A stretch of 64,000 nucleotides of DNA, taken from NCBI GenBank assembly GCA_017306415.1, contig JAFKIL010000001.1:62001-126000 (forward strand), in the 5' to 3' direction. A program made the translations under genes and the position numbers. Below the pieces are notes generated by a model that was not told the DNA's origin, searched no databases, and was given only the letters and a program-made list of their open reading frames with translations. The stretch is from Microbacterium sp. GTDB taxonomy: Bacteria; Actinomycetota; Actinomycetes; Actinomycetales; Microbacteriaceae. How positions within the stretch are numbered: the stretch's first letter is position 1; every line of letters begins with the position of its first letter. Shown in pieces: positions 15,250-22,477 of the stretch.

Positions 15250-17807
15250 GACGCGTACGTGACGAGGCCGAGCTCGACGGGCGAGACGAGCTGGGGGTGC
15301 GACGGCACCGCCCGCACGGTGTAGCCGAAGGTGCCGGTGACGGTGAGCGGCTGCGTGCAGGCGAAGGCCGTGAGGCCGTCCGCCCCTGCGGTCCCCGTGG
15401 CGACCAGCCGGGTGGACTGGCGCTCGCCGGCGAGCCGGTCATCCTCGTCGGTGCGACCGGCGATGAGTTCGACGTCGACGTCGTCGGCCGACAGCCCGTC
15501 GAGGAAGACGTTCGCGCGCACCTCGAGGGTGTCGCCCGCCTGCGCCTGCTGCGGGATGCCGGAGCTGTCGACGTTCGCGATGTGCACCGCCGGCCACGCC
15601 GAACGCACCCGTGCGACGAACGCGGCGAGCTCACGCGCGGCCGCGAACCCGTCCGCCCGCAGCGCCGCGTCGTGCGCGGCGGCGGGCACATACAGTTCGG
15701 TGACGTAGTCGCGCACCATGCGATCGCTCGTCGCCTTCTTGCCGAGCTCGGTCATCGTGTGCCGGACCATCGCGAGCCAGCGTCGCGGCACGCCGCCCTC
15801 CCGGTCGTAGAACGTCGGGACCAGCTGATGCTCGATGAGGTCGTACAGCGCGGCGGCCTCGGCGTCGTCCCGCTCTTCATCGGTCGTCGCCGTGTCGGCG
15901 GTCGGGATGGCCCAGCCGTTCCGGCCGTCGTACCACTCGTCCCACCACCCGTCGAGGATGGAGAGGTTGAGCGCGCCGTTGAGGGCGGCCTTCATCCCGG
16001 ACGTCCCGCACGCCTCCAGAGGACGGAGCGGGTTGTTGAGCCAGACGTCGCAGCCGGGATAGAGGGTCTTCGCCAGCGTGATGTCGTAATCCGGCAGGAA
16101 GACGATCCGGCCGCGGACCTTCGGGTCGCGACTGAAGCGCACGAGCTGCTGGATCAGGATCTTCCCCGAGTCGTCCGCCGGATGCGACTTGCCGCCGATC
16201 ACGATCTGCACCGGCCGCTCCGGGTCCGTCAGCAGTCGCGTGAGCCGTTCGGGGTCGCGCAGCATCAGGGTGAGCCGCTTGTACGTCGGGACTCGGCGCG
16301 CGAACCCGATCGTCAGGACGCCGGGGTCGAGGAGGTCTCCGATCCAGGCCGGGACGGCGGGAGACGACTGCAGTGCGGCTTCGGTCACCCGTCGTCGGGC
16401 CTCGGCGACGAGGTCCTCCTTCATCGCCTGCCGCACCCCCCAGAGTTCCTCGTCCGTGACGAGGCCCGCATCCGTCCAGTCGTGGGTGGCGCTGAACGAG
16501 TCGCCGAACCGCTGCTCACTGAGTGACTTGAGGTCGGCATGGACCCACGTCGGGGCGTGCACGCCGTTCGTGATCGACGTGATCGGCACCTCGTCGGCGT
16601 CGACGCCCGGCCAGAGCTGACCGAACATCTCGCGACTGACCCGCCCGTGCAGCCGGGACACGCCGTTCGCATGCTGGCCGAGGTGCAGTCCCAGCACGGC
16701 CATGTTGAAGACGGACGGATCGCCGCCCGGGTAGTCCTCGAGTCCGAGCGCGAGCGCCCGCTCCGCGTCCAGACCGTCCAGCAGCCGACCGCCGAGATAG
16801 GACGCGATCAGGTCGCGGGGGAAGCGGTCGATCCCCGCGGGGACCGGGGTGTGCGTCGTGAAGACGGTGGACGCGCGGACCTGCGCGAGCGCCACGTCGA
16901 ACGTGAGGTCCTGCCCGGTGACGAGCTCGGAGATCCGCTCGAGCCCCTGAAACCCCGCGTGGCCCTCGTTGGTGTGGTAGACGTCGGGCGCGGGGCGCCC
17001 CGTGATCCGGCAGAACGCCCGTACCGCTCGCACCCCGCCGACGCCCAGCAGCAGCTCCTGGAGCAGGCGGTGCTCGCCGCCGCCGCCGTACAGACGGTCG
17101 GTGACGCGGCGCAGGTCCTCGGTGTTCGAGGGGGTCTCGGCGTCGAGGAGGAGCAGGGGGATGCGCCCGATGTCCGCGATCCAGATGCGGGCGGCGAGTC
17201 GCCGTCCGTCCGGAAGGTCGAGGCCGACCTCGACGGGCGTGCCGTCGGCCTCGCGCAGCAGCGTCAATCCGAGCCCGTAGGGGTCGAGGAGCGGGTAGCT
17301 CTCGCGCTGCCAGCCGTCGTCGCCGATCGACTGCCGGAAGTACCCGGCCCGGTAGAAGAGGCCGACACCCGTGAGCGGCACCCCGAGGTCGCTCGAGCTC
17401 TTGAGGTGGTCACCCGCGAGGATGCCGAGACCGCCGGAGTACTGCGGGAGCGAGCCGTCCACGCCGAACTCGGGGGAGAAGTACGCGATGTGGGCCGGCT
17501 TGGCGCCCTCCAGTCGCTGGAACCAGCGGTCGCCGGTCAGGTAGTCGGTGAGTCGCCGGTCCTCCTCGTCCACGCGTACGACGAAGGCCTCGTCGGCGGC
17601 GAGCTCATCGAGTCGCTGCTGTCCGACCGCGCCGAGCATCTGGACCGGGTTGCCGCCGACCGCGGCCCACAGATCGGGGTCCATGGAGGCGAACAGGTCG
17701 CGCGGCGTCCGCGACCACGACCATCGCCAGTTCGAGGCGAGTCGGTCGAGCGCGGCGAGTGATGGGGCGAGGACGGGGCGGACGGTGAACGTTCGGATGG
17801 CCTTCAC
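15246..17807 (-). CDS. glgP: Alpha-glucan phosphorylase
   Basis: An 853-residue glycogen/maltodextrin phosphorylase of the short glucan phosphorylase type with an N-terminal DUF3417 segment (LDRLASNWRWSW ... FASMDPDLW). SGGLGILAGDHLKSSSDLG is the glucan-binding entry. The pyridoxal phosphate lysine lies in the GTSGMKAALNGALNLS region near residue 610, with PTYKRLTLML and NPLRPLEACG before it. It releases glucose 1-phosphate from storage glucan or maltodextrins. GTG 17807 sits 7 bases from a TAGACT hexamer on the same strand, and a LacI-type palindrome overlaps the -35 region, so carbohydrate-controlled repression is likely. Confidence 0.93.
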   Translation of the reverse strand: MKAIRTFTVRPVLAPSLAALDRLASNWRWSWSRTPRDLFASMDPDLWAAVGGNPVQMLGAVGQQRLDELAADEAFVVRVDEEDRRLTDYLTGDRWFQRLEGAKPAHIAYFSPEFGVDGSLPQYSGGLGILAGDHLKSSSDLGVPLTGVGLFYRAGYFRQSIGDDGWQRESYPLLDPYGLGLTLLREADGTPVEVGLDLPDGRRLAARIWIADIGRIPLLLLDAETPSNTEDLRRVTDRLYGGGGEHRLLQELLLGVGGVRAVRAFCRITGRPAPDVYHTNEGHAGFQGLERISELVTGQDLTFDVALAQVRASTVFTTHTPVPAGIDRFPRDLIASYLGGRLLDGLDAERALALGLEDYPGGDPSVFNMAVLGLHLGQHANGVSRLHGRVSREMFGQLWPGVDADEVPITSITNGVHAPTWVHADLKSLSEQRFGDSFSATHDWTDAGLVTDEELWGVRQAMKEDLVAEARRRVTEAALQSSPAVPAWIGDLLDPGVLTIGFARRVPTYKRLTLMLRDPERLTRLLTDPERPVQIVIGGKSHPADDSGKILIQQLVRFSRDPKVRGRIVFLPDYDITLAKTLYPGCDVWLNNPLRPLEACGTSGMKAALNGALNLSILDGWWDEWYDGRNGWAIPTADTATTDEERDDAEAAALYDLIEHQLVPTFYDREGGVPRRWLAMVRHTMTELGKKATSDRMVRDYVTELYVPAAAHDAALRADGFAAARELAAFVARVRSAWPAVHIANVDSSGIPQQAQAGDTLEVRANVFLDGLSADDVDVELIAGRTDEDDRLAGERQSTRLVATGTAGADGLTAFACTQPLTVTGTFGYTVRAVPSHPQLVSPVELGLVTYAS

Positions 17808-17814
17808 GCGTGCG

Positions 17815-17820
17815 AGTCTA
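17815..17820 (-). promoter_or_regulatory. glgP -10 element TAGACT
   Basis: On the minus strand TAGACT ends seven bases before the GTG start of glgP, predicting a leaderless or almost leaderless transcript. Confidence 0.55.
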
Positions 17821-17828
17821 GGGCACCT

Positions 17829-17844
17829 CTGCAAACGCTTGCAG
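17829..17844. promoter_or_regulatory. LacI-family operator candidate at glgP
   Basis: CTGCAA-ACGC-TTGCAG is a perfect 16-bp palindrome with the central ACGC/GCGT core usual for LacI-family sites. It overlaps the glgP -35 region and lies 35 bp before the -10 of the divergent small gene. Confidence 0.65.
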
Positions 17845-17878
17845 ATGCAGGGTGGGACTGCGGAGCGAGCACTCGGGC

Positions 17879-17884
17879 TAGGCT
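17879..17884 (+). promoter_or_regulatory. -10 element TAGGCT, predicted leaderless
   Basis: TAGGCT ends six bases before the ATG at 17891; there is no ribosome site between them. Confidence 0.6.
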
Positions 17885-17890
17885 GACGAC

Positions 17891-18118
17891 ATGGCCATTG
17901 CACGACTTTCCGGTGGACCGCTCGACGGGCAGATCATCCCGCTCGACGAGGCCGCCGACGATTCGATCATCGTCCCCTACGGCGAAGGGCAGCTGGTCTA
18001 CCGCCGCGGCAGCGCGGACATCCACACGGGGGACGCCGACGGGCCGACCGAGGCGCAGTTCGTCTACGTCGAGGCCACGGAGGACATCAACCCCGACCCG
18101 GACGGCCGGGACGACTGA
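17891..18118 (+). CDS. Small acidic hypothetical protein
   Basis: A 75-residue protein without a family I can name. It opens MAIARLSGGPLDGQIIPLDE and ends in an Asp-rich tail (DINPDPDGRDD). The first 20 residues, with GGPLDG followed by short beta strands, resemble small proteins that are common in Microbacteriaceae and phages, but I cannot assign a function. It is acidic, soluble and has no cysteine. The -10 hexamer at the leaderless distance and the in-frame stop next to the CYTH gene support it being real and first in a two-gene unit. Confidence 0.7.
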   Translation: MAIARLSGGPLDGQIIPLDEAADDSIIVPYGEGQLVYRRGSADIHTGDADGPTEAQFVYVEATEDINPDPDGRDD

Positions 18119-18122
18119 GCCG

Positions 18123-18803
18123 TTGAGCGGCACCGACGCCGCGGTCGGGCCGCAGCCGTCCGCGGCCGCGAGCCGGACGGAGCCGAGCCGGAGTCTTGAG
18201 GTCGAGCGCACGTACGACGTCGAGGACGATACCGCGCTTCCGGATTGGACGGCGCTCCCCGGCGTCGCCGCGGTGGGGGATGCGGAGGTGCGGCAGCTCG
18301 ACGCCCGGTACCTGGACACCGAGGACCTCGCCCTCGCGCGGGCCCGCGTCGCCTTGCGCCGGCGAGAGGGCGGCCCGGACGCCGGATGGCACGTCAAGAT
18401 CTCGGCGGCGGACGGTCGACACGAATGGCACTGGCCGCTGGACGCCGCCCCCGCCCCGGGGGACGACGGCATCGTGGCGGTCCCGGAGGATGTCGCCGGT
18501 GCGGTCGCGCGCTGGGCCGCCGGTCCGTTCCTGCCGCTCGCGAGGATCCGGAACCGCCGCACGGCATATGCGCTCCGCGACGCGGACGGCGCCCTGGTGG
18601 CCGAAGTGGTGGACGATCGGGTGACGGCCGTCGCCGAGCGGCGCGGGACGCAGACGTCCTGGCGAGAGTGGGAAGTGGAGCTCGGTCCGGCGGCACCCGC
18701 GGACACGGCGGCGTTCTTCGCCGCTGTGGATGACGCCGTCCGCAGCGTGGGCGGAGAGCCCGCGGCATCCGACTCCAAGCTCGGCCGCGCGATCTCGGGG
18801 TGA
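18123..18803 (+). CDS. CYTH domain protein
   Basis: A 226-residue CYTH (triphosphate tunnel) protein. The diagnostic ExExK-like N-terminal strand appears as LEVERTYDV near residue 26. Alternating charged strands follow (LDARYLDTEDLALARARVALRRREGG, WHVKIS, RIRNRRTAYALRD, VVDDRVTA, WREWEVELG), forming the tunnel that binds triphosphates. Family members hydrolyse inorganic triphosphate or thiamine triphosphate. The C-terminal CHAD domain often found with it is absent. The start is uncertain: TTG at 18123, four bases after the upstream stop, is the only sensible start before the domain. Confidence 0.75.
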   Translation: MSGTDAAVGPQPSAAASRTEPSRSLEVERTYDVEDDTALPDWTALPGVAAVGDAEVRQLDARYLDTEDLALARARVALRRREGGPDAGWHVKISAADGRHEWHWPLDAAPAPGDDGIVAVPEDVAGAVARWAAGPFLPLARIRNRRTAYALRDADGALVAEVVDDRVTAVAERRGTQTSWREWEVELGPAAPADTAAFFAAVDDAVRSVGGEPAASDSKLGRAISG

Positions 18804-18820
18804 CGCCCGCCCACATGCGA

Positions 18821-18855
18821 CGACGCCGCCCCCGGCTTCGATCGGGGCGGCGTCG
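18821..18855. terminator. Hairpin between convergent CYTH gene and lpd
   Basis: CGACGCCGCCCC (18821-18832) pairs perfectly with GGGGCGGCGTCG (18844-18855). There is no T run, so it may act as a factor-aided or bidirectional terminator. Confidence 0.6.
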
Positions 18856-18872
18856 CGCGACTGGGCAGCAGT

Positions 18873-20270
18873 CTAGAGGTTGATCATGTGTCCCACGAGG
18901 CCGTGGAACGCCTCCTGCACCGCCTCCGAGAGCGTCGGGTGGGTGTGCACGTTGCGGGCCGCCTCGAGCGCGGTGAGGTCCCACTTCTGGGCGAGGGTCA
19001 GCTCGGGCAGGAGCTCGGAGACGTCCGGGCCGATGAGGTGCCCGCCGAGGAGCTCCAGGTGCTCGCCGTCGGCGATGAGCTTGACGAAGCCGACGGGCTC
19101 GCCCAATCCGTTCGCCTTGCCGTTCGCCGAGAACGGGAACTTCGCCACCTTGACGTCGTAGCCGGCGTCGCGCGCCTGCTGCTCGGTCAGGCCGAACGAG
19201 GCCACCTGCGGCGAGCAGAACGTGGCACGGGGCATCATGCGGTAGTCGCCGAGCGGCATGGTCTCGGCCTTTCCGATCGTCTCGGCGGCCACCACGCCCT
19301 GCGCCTCCGCGACGTGCGCGAGCTGCAGCTTGGCGGTCACGTCGCCGATGGCGAAGATGTGCGGCACGTTGGTGCGCATGTAGTCGTCGATGGCGATCGC
19401 GCCGCGCTCGGTCAGCTTCACGCCCGTGTTCTCCAGGCCGAAGCCCTCCACATTGGGAGCGAAGCCGACCGACATCAGCACCTTGTCGGCCTCGATGGAC
19501 CCGGCGTTGCCGTCCTTGTCCGTGTACGTCACGGTGACGGAGTCGCCCTTGTCGGTGATGGACTCCACCTTGGTCGAGGTGAGGATGTCGACGCCGTAGC
19601 CCTTGTACTGGCGCTGGATCTCCTTGGAGACGTCGGCGTCCTCGTTCGGGAGCGCGCGGTCCAGGAACTCGATGATCGTGACCTTCACGCCGTAGTTGGT
19701 GAGCACGTAGCCGAACTCCATGCCGATCGCGCCCGCGCCGACGATGACGATCGACGAGGGGAGCTCACGGGTGAGGATCTGCTCCTCGTAGGTGACGACG
19801 TTGCCGCCGATCTGCACGCCGGGAAGCGTCCGCACCGTCGACCCGGTAGAGACGATCGCGTTGTCGAAGGTCACCTGCTCGACCGAGCCGTCCGTCTTCT
19901 TCACGTCGATCGTGTGCGCGTCGACGAAGGTGCCGCGACCCTCGTACTCGGTGACCTTGTTCTTCTTCATCAGGAAGTGGATGCCCTTGACGTGGGTCGC
20001 CGCCACGGTGCGGCTGCGATCCCAGGCCACCCCGAAGTCGAAGTGGACGTCGCCGGAGATACCGAACAGATCGGCCTTCGCGTGGAACGTGTGCGCCAGG
20101 TCTGCGTTGCGCAGCAGCGCCTTCGAGGGGATGCACCCCACATTCAGGCAGACGCCGCCCCAGTACTTCTCTTCGATGATGGCGACCGACAGACCGAGCT
20201 GCGCGCTGCGCACGGCCGCGACGTACCCGCCGGGGCCCGCGCCGAGGATGACGACGTCGTAGTGAGGCAT
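18873..20270 (-). CDS. lpdA: Dihydrolipoamide dehydrogenase
   Basis: A 465-residue FAD- and NAD-dependent disulfide oxidoreductase, the E3 component of 2-oxoacid dehydrogenase complexes. The FAD motif [10 protein letters not shown] is at residues 11-20. The redox-active disulfide is [16 protein letters not shown] near residue 40. The NAD motif is [15 protein letters not shown] near 180, then IFAIGDVT, and the C-terminal interface His is in [10 protein letters not shown]. It has a TAGGCT element six bases from its ATG. GarA, a regulator of 2-oxoglutarate dehydrogenase in relatives, is encoded about 1.7 kb away. No E1 or E2 gene lies in the window. Confidence 0.95.
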   Translation of the reverse strand: MPHYDVVILGAGPGGYVAAVRSAQLGLSVAIIEEKYWGGVCLNVGCIPSKALLRNADLAHTFHAKADLFGISGDVHFDFGVAWDRSRTVAATHVKGIHFLMKKNKVTEYEGRGTFVDAHTIDVKKTDGSVEQVTFDNAIVSTGSTVRTLPGVQIGGNVVTYEEQILTRELPSSIVIVGAGAIGMEFGYVLTNYGVKVTIIEFLDRALPNEDADVSKEIQRQYKGYGVDILTSTKVESITDKGDSVTVTYTDKDGNAGSIEADKVLMSVGFAPNVEGFGLENTGVKLTERGAIAIDDYMRTNVPHIFAIGDVTAKLQLAHVAEAQGVVAAETIGKAETMPLGDYRMMPRATFCSPQVASFGLTEQQARDAGYDVKVAKFPFSANGKANGLGEPVGFVKLIADGEHLELLGGHLIGPDVSELLPELTLAQKWDLTALEAARNVHTHPTLSEAVQEAFHGLVGHMINL

Positions 20271-20276
20271 GCCTCA

Positions 20277-20282
20277 AGCCTA
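20277..20282 (-). promoter_or_regulatory. lpdA -10 element TAGGCT, predicted leaderless
   Basis: On the minus strand TAGGCT ends exactly six bases before the lpdA ATG at 20270. Confidence 0.6.
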
Positions 20283-20942
20283 TCGGTCGGCGTCGCCCTC
20301 GGACTCGGCCGGCGGGTCGGTCGCGGGAGGCGGCGTGCGCCGTCCGCGGGACACCACGAGGTAGGCCGTCCCGGCGATCGCCGCCACCGTGAGCGCGCCG
20401 AGGATGATCCACGGCGCGGGGGACGAGCCGGTCCCCCCGCTGGACGCGGTCGGGCTCGCAGACGGTCGTGGCGCGACGGGCGCGACTGTCGCGGAGGCAC
20501 TCGTTGCCGGGGTCGAGGAGGCAGCCGGCGCGAGGGTGAACGTGAACGACTTCGACACCGGATGCCCGTCCCGGGACACCACCCGCCACAGCACCGTGAC
20601 CGTGCCGGCCGCCGCGTCCGCGCCCTTCAGTCTCTGCGTGACGACGTTGTCCTGCACCTGAGGGGAGCCGTCGGTGAGGGATGAGCCCGCGGCATCCGTC
20701 ACCCGTACCTGGTTCGCGGTCCCGTCGTCGATGACGATGTCGCTGAAGGTGAGGGTGATCGCGCCGGGGAGTGCCGCCACGGTGGAACCGGCGGCCGGAT
20801 CCGTGCCGACGAGCTCATCGTGGGCGCTCGCAGGCGACGCGACGAGCAGGACGAGCCCGGCGACCGCGGCCAGCAGCACACCTCCGAGGACCGATGCGCG
20901 TCGGTCGACGCGAGCGGGCAGGTGAATTCGCGATGACATCAC
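20280..20942 (-). CDS. CopC-domain copper resistance protein
   Basis: A 220-residue secreted protein anchored at its C-terminus. A Sec signal runs to SPASAHDELVG, so the mature protein starts with His, the usual N-terminal copper ligand of CopC. The CopC immunoglobulin-like domain follows (TDPAAGSTVAALPGAITLTFSD ... LWRVVSRDGHPVSKSFTFTL, given in parts), with a conserved Asp and His near its end. After a Pro/Ser/Thr linker there is one membrane helix (about 175-195) and a short cytoplasmic tail. It is divergent from a Cys/Met-rich storage-type gene and shares a palindromic control region with it. The start could be GTG 20942 or ATG 20939. Confidence 0.85.
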   Translation of the reverse strand: MMSSRIHLPARVDRRASVLGGVLLAAVAGLVLLVASPASAHDELVGTDPAAGSTVAALPGAITLTFSDIVIDDGTANQVRVTDAAGSSLTDGSPQVQDNVVTQRLKGADAAAGTVTVLWRVVSRDGHPVSKSFTFTLAPAASSTPATSASATVAPVAPRPSASPTASSGGTGSSPAPWIILGALTVAAIAGTAYLVVSRGRRTPPPATDPPAESEGDADR

Positions 20943-20949
20943 GCAGGGG

Positions 20950-20955
20950 AGCCTA
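20950..20955 (-). promoter_or_regulatory. copC-like gene -10 element TAGGCT
   Basis: On the minus strand TAGGCT ends seven bases before GTG 20942. Confidence 0.45.
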
Positions 20956-20956
20956 T

Positions 20957-20971
20957 CGGGGGCTTACCCCG
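20957..20971. promoter_or_regulatory. Shared palindrome between copC-like and csp-like promoters
   Basis: CGGGG-GCTTA-CCCCG lies between the two divergent promoters. It covers the predicted -35 of the Cys-rich gene and the promoter spacer of the copC-like gene. G-tract/C-tract palindromes recall sites of CsoR/RcnR-class metal sensors, though the order differs from the usual CsoR site. Confidence 0.4.
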
Positions 20972-20986
20972 CGAAGCTGGGCGTTC

Positions 20987-20992
20987 TAGGCT
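20987..20992 (+). promoter_or_regulatory. -10 element TAGGCT of the Cys/Met-rich gene
   Basis: TAGGCT here would start a transcript near 20999, giving a leader of about 45 bases. A GGCGCC-AGACG-GGCGCC repeat lies near its 5' end (20993-21009). Confidence 0.45.
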
Positions 20993-21043
20993 GGCGCCAG
21001 ACGGGCGCCGTGCCCGCCACGGACGAGGAATCGAGGTGCCGGA

Positions 21044-21448
21044 ATGGAACCGATGATGATGGACATGATGTCCGAGGACATGATGTCGATGCCGGATATG
21101 CGAGCGATGGACATGACGGTCATGCAGGCGTGTATGGATGCCTGCTCGGCGTGTGAGCAGGCATGCACGGTGTGCTCGGTGCAGATGATGTCGTGCAGTC
21201 CCGCGTGCATGAACTGCGCCGATATGTGCAACACGATGATGCGCGCGATGCTCCGCATGCAGGGCATGACGCCGGCGGCCATGATGTCGATGCTCGACGC
21301 CTGCATCGCGATGTGTCAGGTCTGCATGGACGAGTGCATGGAGCACGCTGACATGAGCGCCGTGTGCAAGATGTGCGCTCAGGCGTGCCAGGCGTGCATG
21401 GACGCCTGCATGAAGGTCAAGGACTCCATGATGGCGGCGTCGGCCTGA
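21044..21448 (+). CDS. Cys/Met-rich four-helix copper storage-type protein
   Basis: A 134-residue protein with 18 cysteines and about 35 methionines. Cysteines occur as repeated CxxxC pairs on helical heptads (ACMDACSACEQACTVC, PACMNCADMC, CIAMCQVCMDEC, CKMCAQACQACMDAC). This matches the DUF326/Csp four-helix bundle in which inward-facing cysteines bind many Cu(I) ions. The first 30 residues are a methionine-rich segment (MMMDMMSEDMMSMPDM) that could capture Cu(I). No signal peptide is seen, so it should act in the cytosol, like Csp3. It is divergent from the CopC-like gene. Copper is the best guess for the metal; silver or zinc cannot be excluded. Confidence 0.85.
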   Translation: MEPMMMDMMSEDMMSMPDMRAMDMTVMQACMDACSACEQACTVCSVQMMSCSPACMNCADMCNTMMRAMLRMQGMTPAAMMSMLDACIAMCQVCMDECMEHADMSAVCKMCAQACQACMDACMKVKDSMMAASA

Positions 21449-21453
21449 CGTCG

Positions 21454-21807
21454 CTACGCGTCCCGCAGGACGTTGAACCACCGCGTGCCGACGGCGAGCA
21501 CGTGGTAGCGGCCGTGCAGTGCGACCGGCGCGCCGATATCCAGCGCACCCGCTGCGCCCGCGCCGCTCCACAGCAGGACGGCGTTCGCATCGACGATGCC
21601 GCGCACGACGATCGTTCCCGCGTCGGGGTCGGTCGCCTCGACGATCGCATCGATCCATTCCGTCGGTGTCGCAGAGGCGAGTCGCGTCTGGATCAGGTGG
21701 AGGGCGTGCCCCGGGGCGAAGGTCGAGCAGGCCGATCCGGCCTCGCACATGCACGCCGCACGCTCACGCACCTCGAGGGGCGGAATGGGGCTGTGCGGGG
21801 TGGACAC
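21454..21807 (-). CDS. Hypothetical protein with N-terminal cysteine cluster
   Basis: A 117-residue soluble protein of unknown family. Near its N-terminus it has RAACMCEAGSAC, three cysteines in CxCxxxxxC spacing that could bind a metal. The rest (LHLIQTRLASATPTEWIDAIVEATDP and later short beta strands around GTIVVRGIVDANAVLLW and VALHGRYHVLAVGTRWF) looks like a small beta-rich domain. The GTG at 21807 follows a good AAGGAG site. It is convergent with the copper storage-type gene, with five bases between the stops, so a metal-linked role is possible but not shown. Confidence 0.65.
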   Translation of the reverse strand: MSTPHSPIPPLEVRERAACMCEAGSACSTFAPGHALHLIQTRLASATPTEWIDAIVEATDPDAGTIVVRGIVDANAVLLWSGAGAAGALDIGAPVALHGRYHVLAVGTRWFNVLRDA

Positions 21808-21825
21808 GGCGGTCTCCTTCTGAAT

Positions 21826-21848
21826 AGTGTCGGACACTCGACAGGCTA
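21826..21848 (-). promoter_or_regulatory. Promoter with palindromic operator, unknown gene
   Basis: On the minus strand TAGCCT (21848-21843) is a -10 candidate. The perfect palindrome AGTGTC-G-GACACT (21826-21838) would cover the transcription start and the first bases of the mRNA. Confidence 0.45.
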
Positions 21849-21951
21849 GGTGTGCCCGCACCCGGCGCGCATCGCGCACGACACAGTCGGAAACACGCGA
21901 GCGGCGCGCGTCGGTTGCGATCAGACCTCTCGGCAGGCGCGTCGGATCCGT

Positions 21952-21957
21952 TAGTCT
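21952..21957 (+). promoter_or_regulatory. garA -10 element TAGTCT
   Basis: TAGTCT would start transcription near 21964. A GGGAGG ribosome site then precedes GTG 21977, so this gene has a short leader. Confidence 0.5.
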
Positions 21958-21976
21958 GGGGAAAAGGGAGGACGAC

Positions 21977-22477
21977 GTGGACGAGTACCGGCGACCCGAG
22001 CCCGATGACATCCGTCGAGAGCCCGATGCCGGGCCGGCTGGGAGTGCCTCGAGCGATACGACGCAGACGTTCGGGCATGATTCCGATCTCTCCTTCGTCC
22101 CGTTCGGCAGCGATCTGAGCGATGCCGAACTCGAGGCGATCGACGCGCTCCCCGCGGGTTCCGCCCTGCTCCTGGTCCGCTCCGGCCCGACGGCGGGCGC
22201 GCGGTATCTCCTCGACAGCGACGTCATGACGGTGGGTCGGCATCCCGAGGCCGACATCTTCTTCGACGACGTGACCGTGTCTCGGCGTCACGCGGAGATC
22301 ACCCGCGACGGGTCGAGGTTCGACATCGTCGACCAGCGCTCCCTCAACGGGACGTATGTGAACGGCGAGCGGGTCGACCGTGCCGCACTCGTCAACGGTG
22401 CCGAGGTCCGCATCGGGAAGTTCCGACTCAACTTCTTCGTGTCCCCGTCCGATCTGCCACAGGCCTCTGACGCCTGA
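21977..22477 (+). CDS. garA: FHA domain protein GarA/OdhI
   Basis: A 166-residue forkhead-associated protein. The N-terminal tail contains DTTQTF (about residues 27-32), the counterpart of the ETTSVF motif whose threonines are phosphorylated by PknB/PknG-type kinases. The FHA domain spans about 78-145, with VGRHPEADIFFDD, VSRRHAEI and LNGTYVNGE carrying the phosphothreonine-binding Arg, Ser and Asn. In relatives the unphosphorylated protein inhibits 2-oxoglutarate dehydrogenase and adjusts glutamate metabolism. Its stop overlaps the ATG of the next gene (TGATG). The usual neighbour order garA-merR is kept. Confidence 0.93.
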   Translation: MDEYRRPEPDDIRREPDAGPAGSASSDTTQTFGHDSDLSFVPFGSDLSDAELEAIDALPAGSALLLVRSGPTAGARYLLDSDVMTVGRHPEADIFFDDVTVSRRHAEITRDGSRFDIVDQRSLNGTYVNGERVDRAALVNGAEVRIGKFRLNFFVSPSDLPQASDA

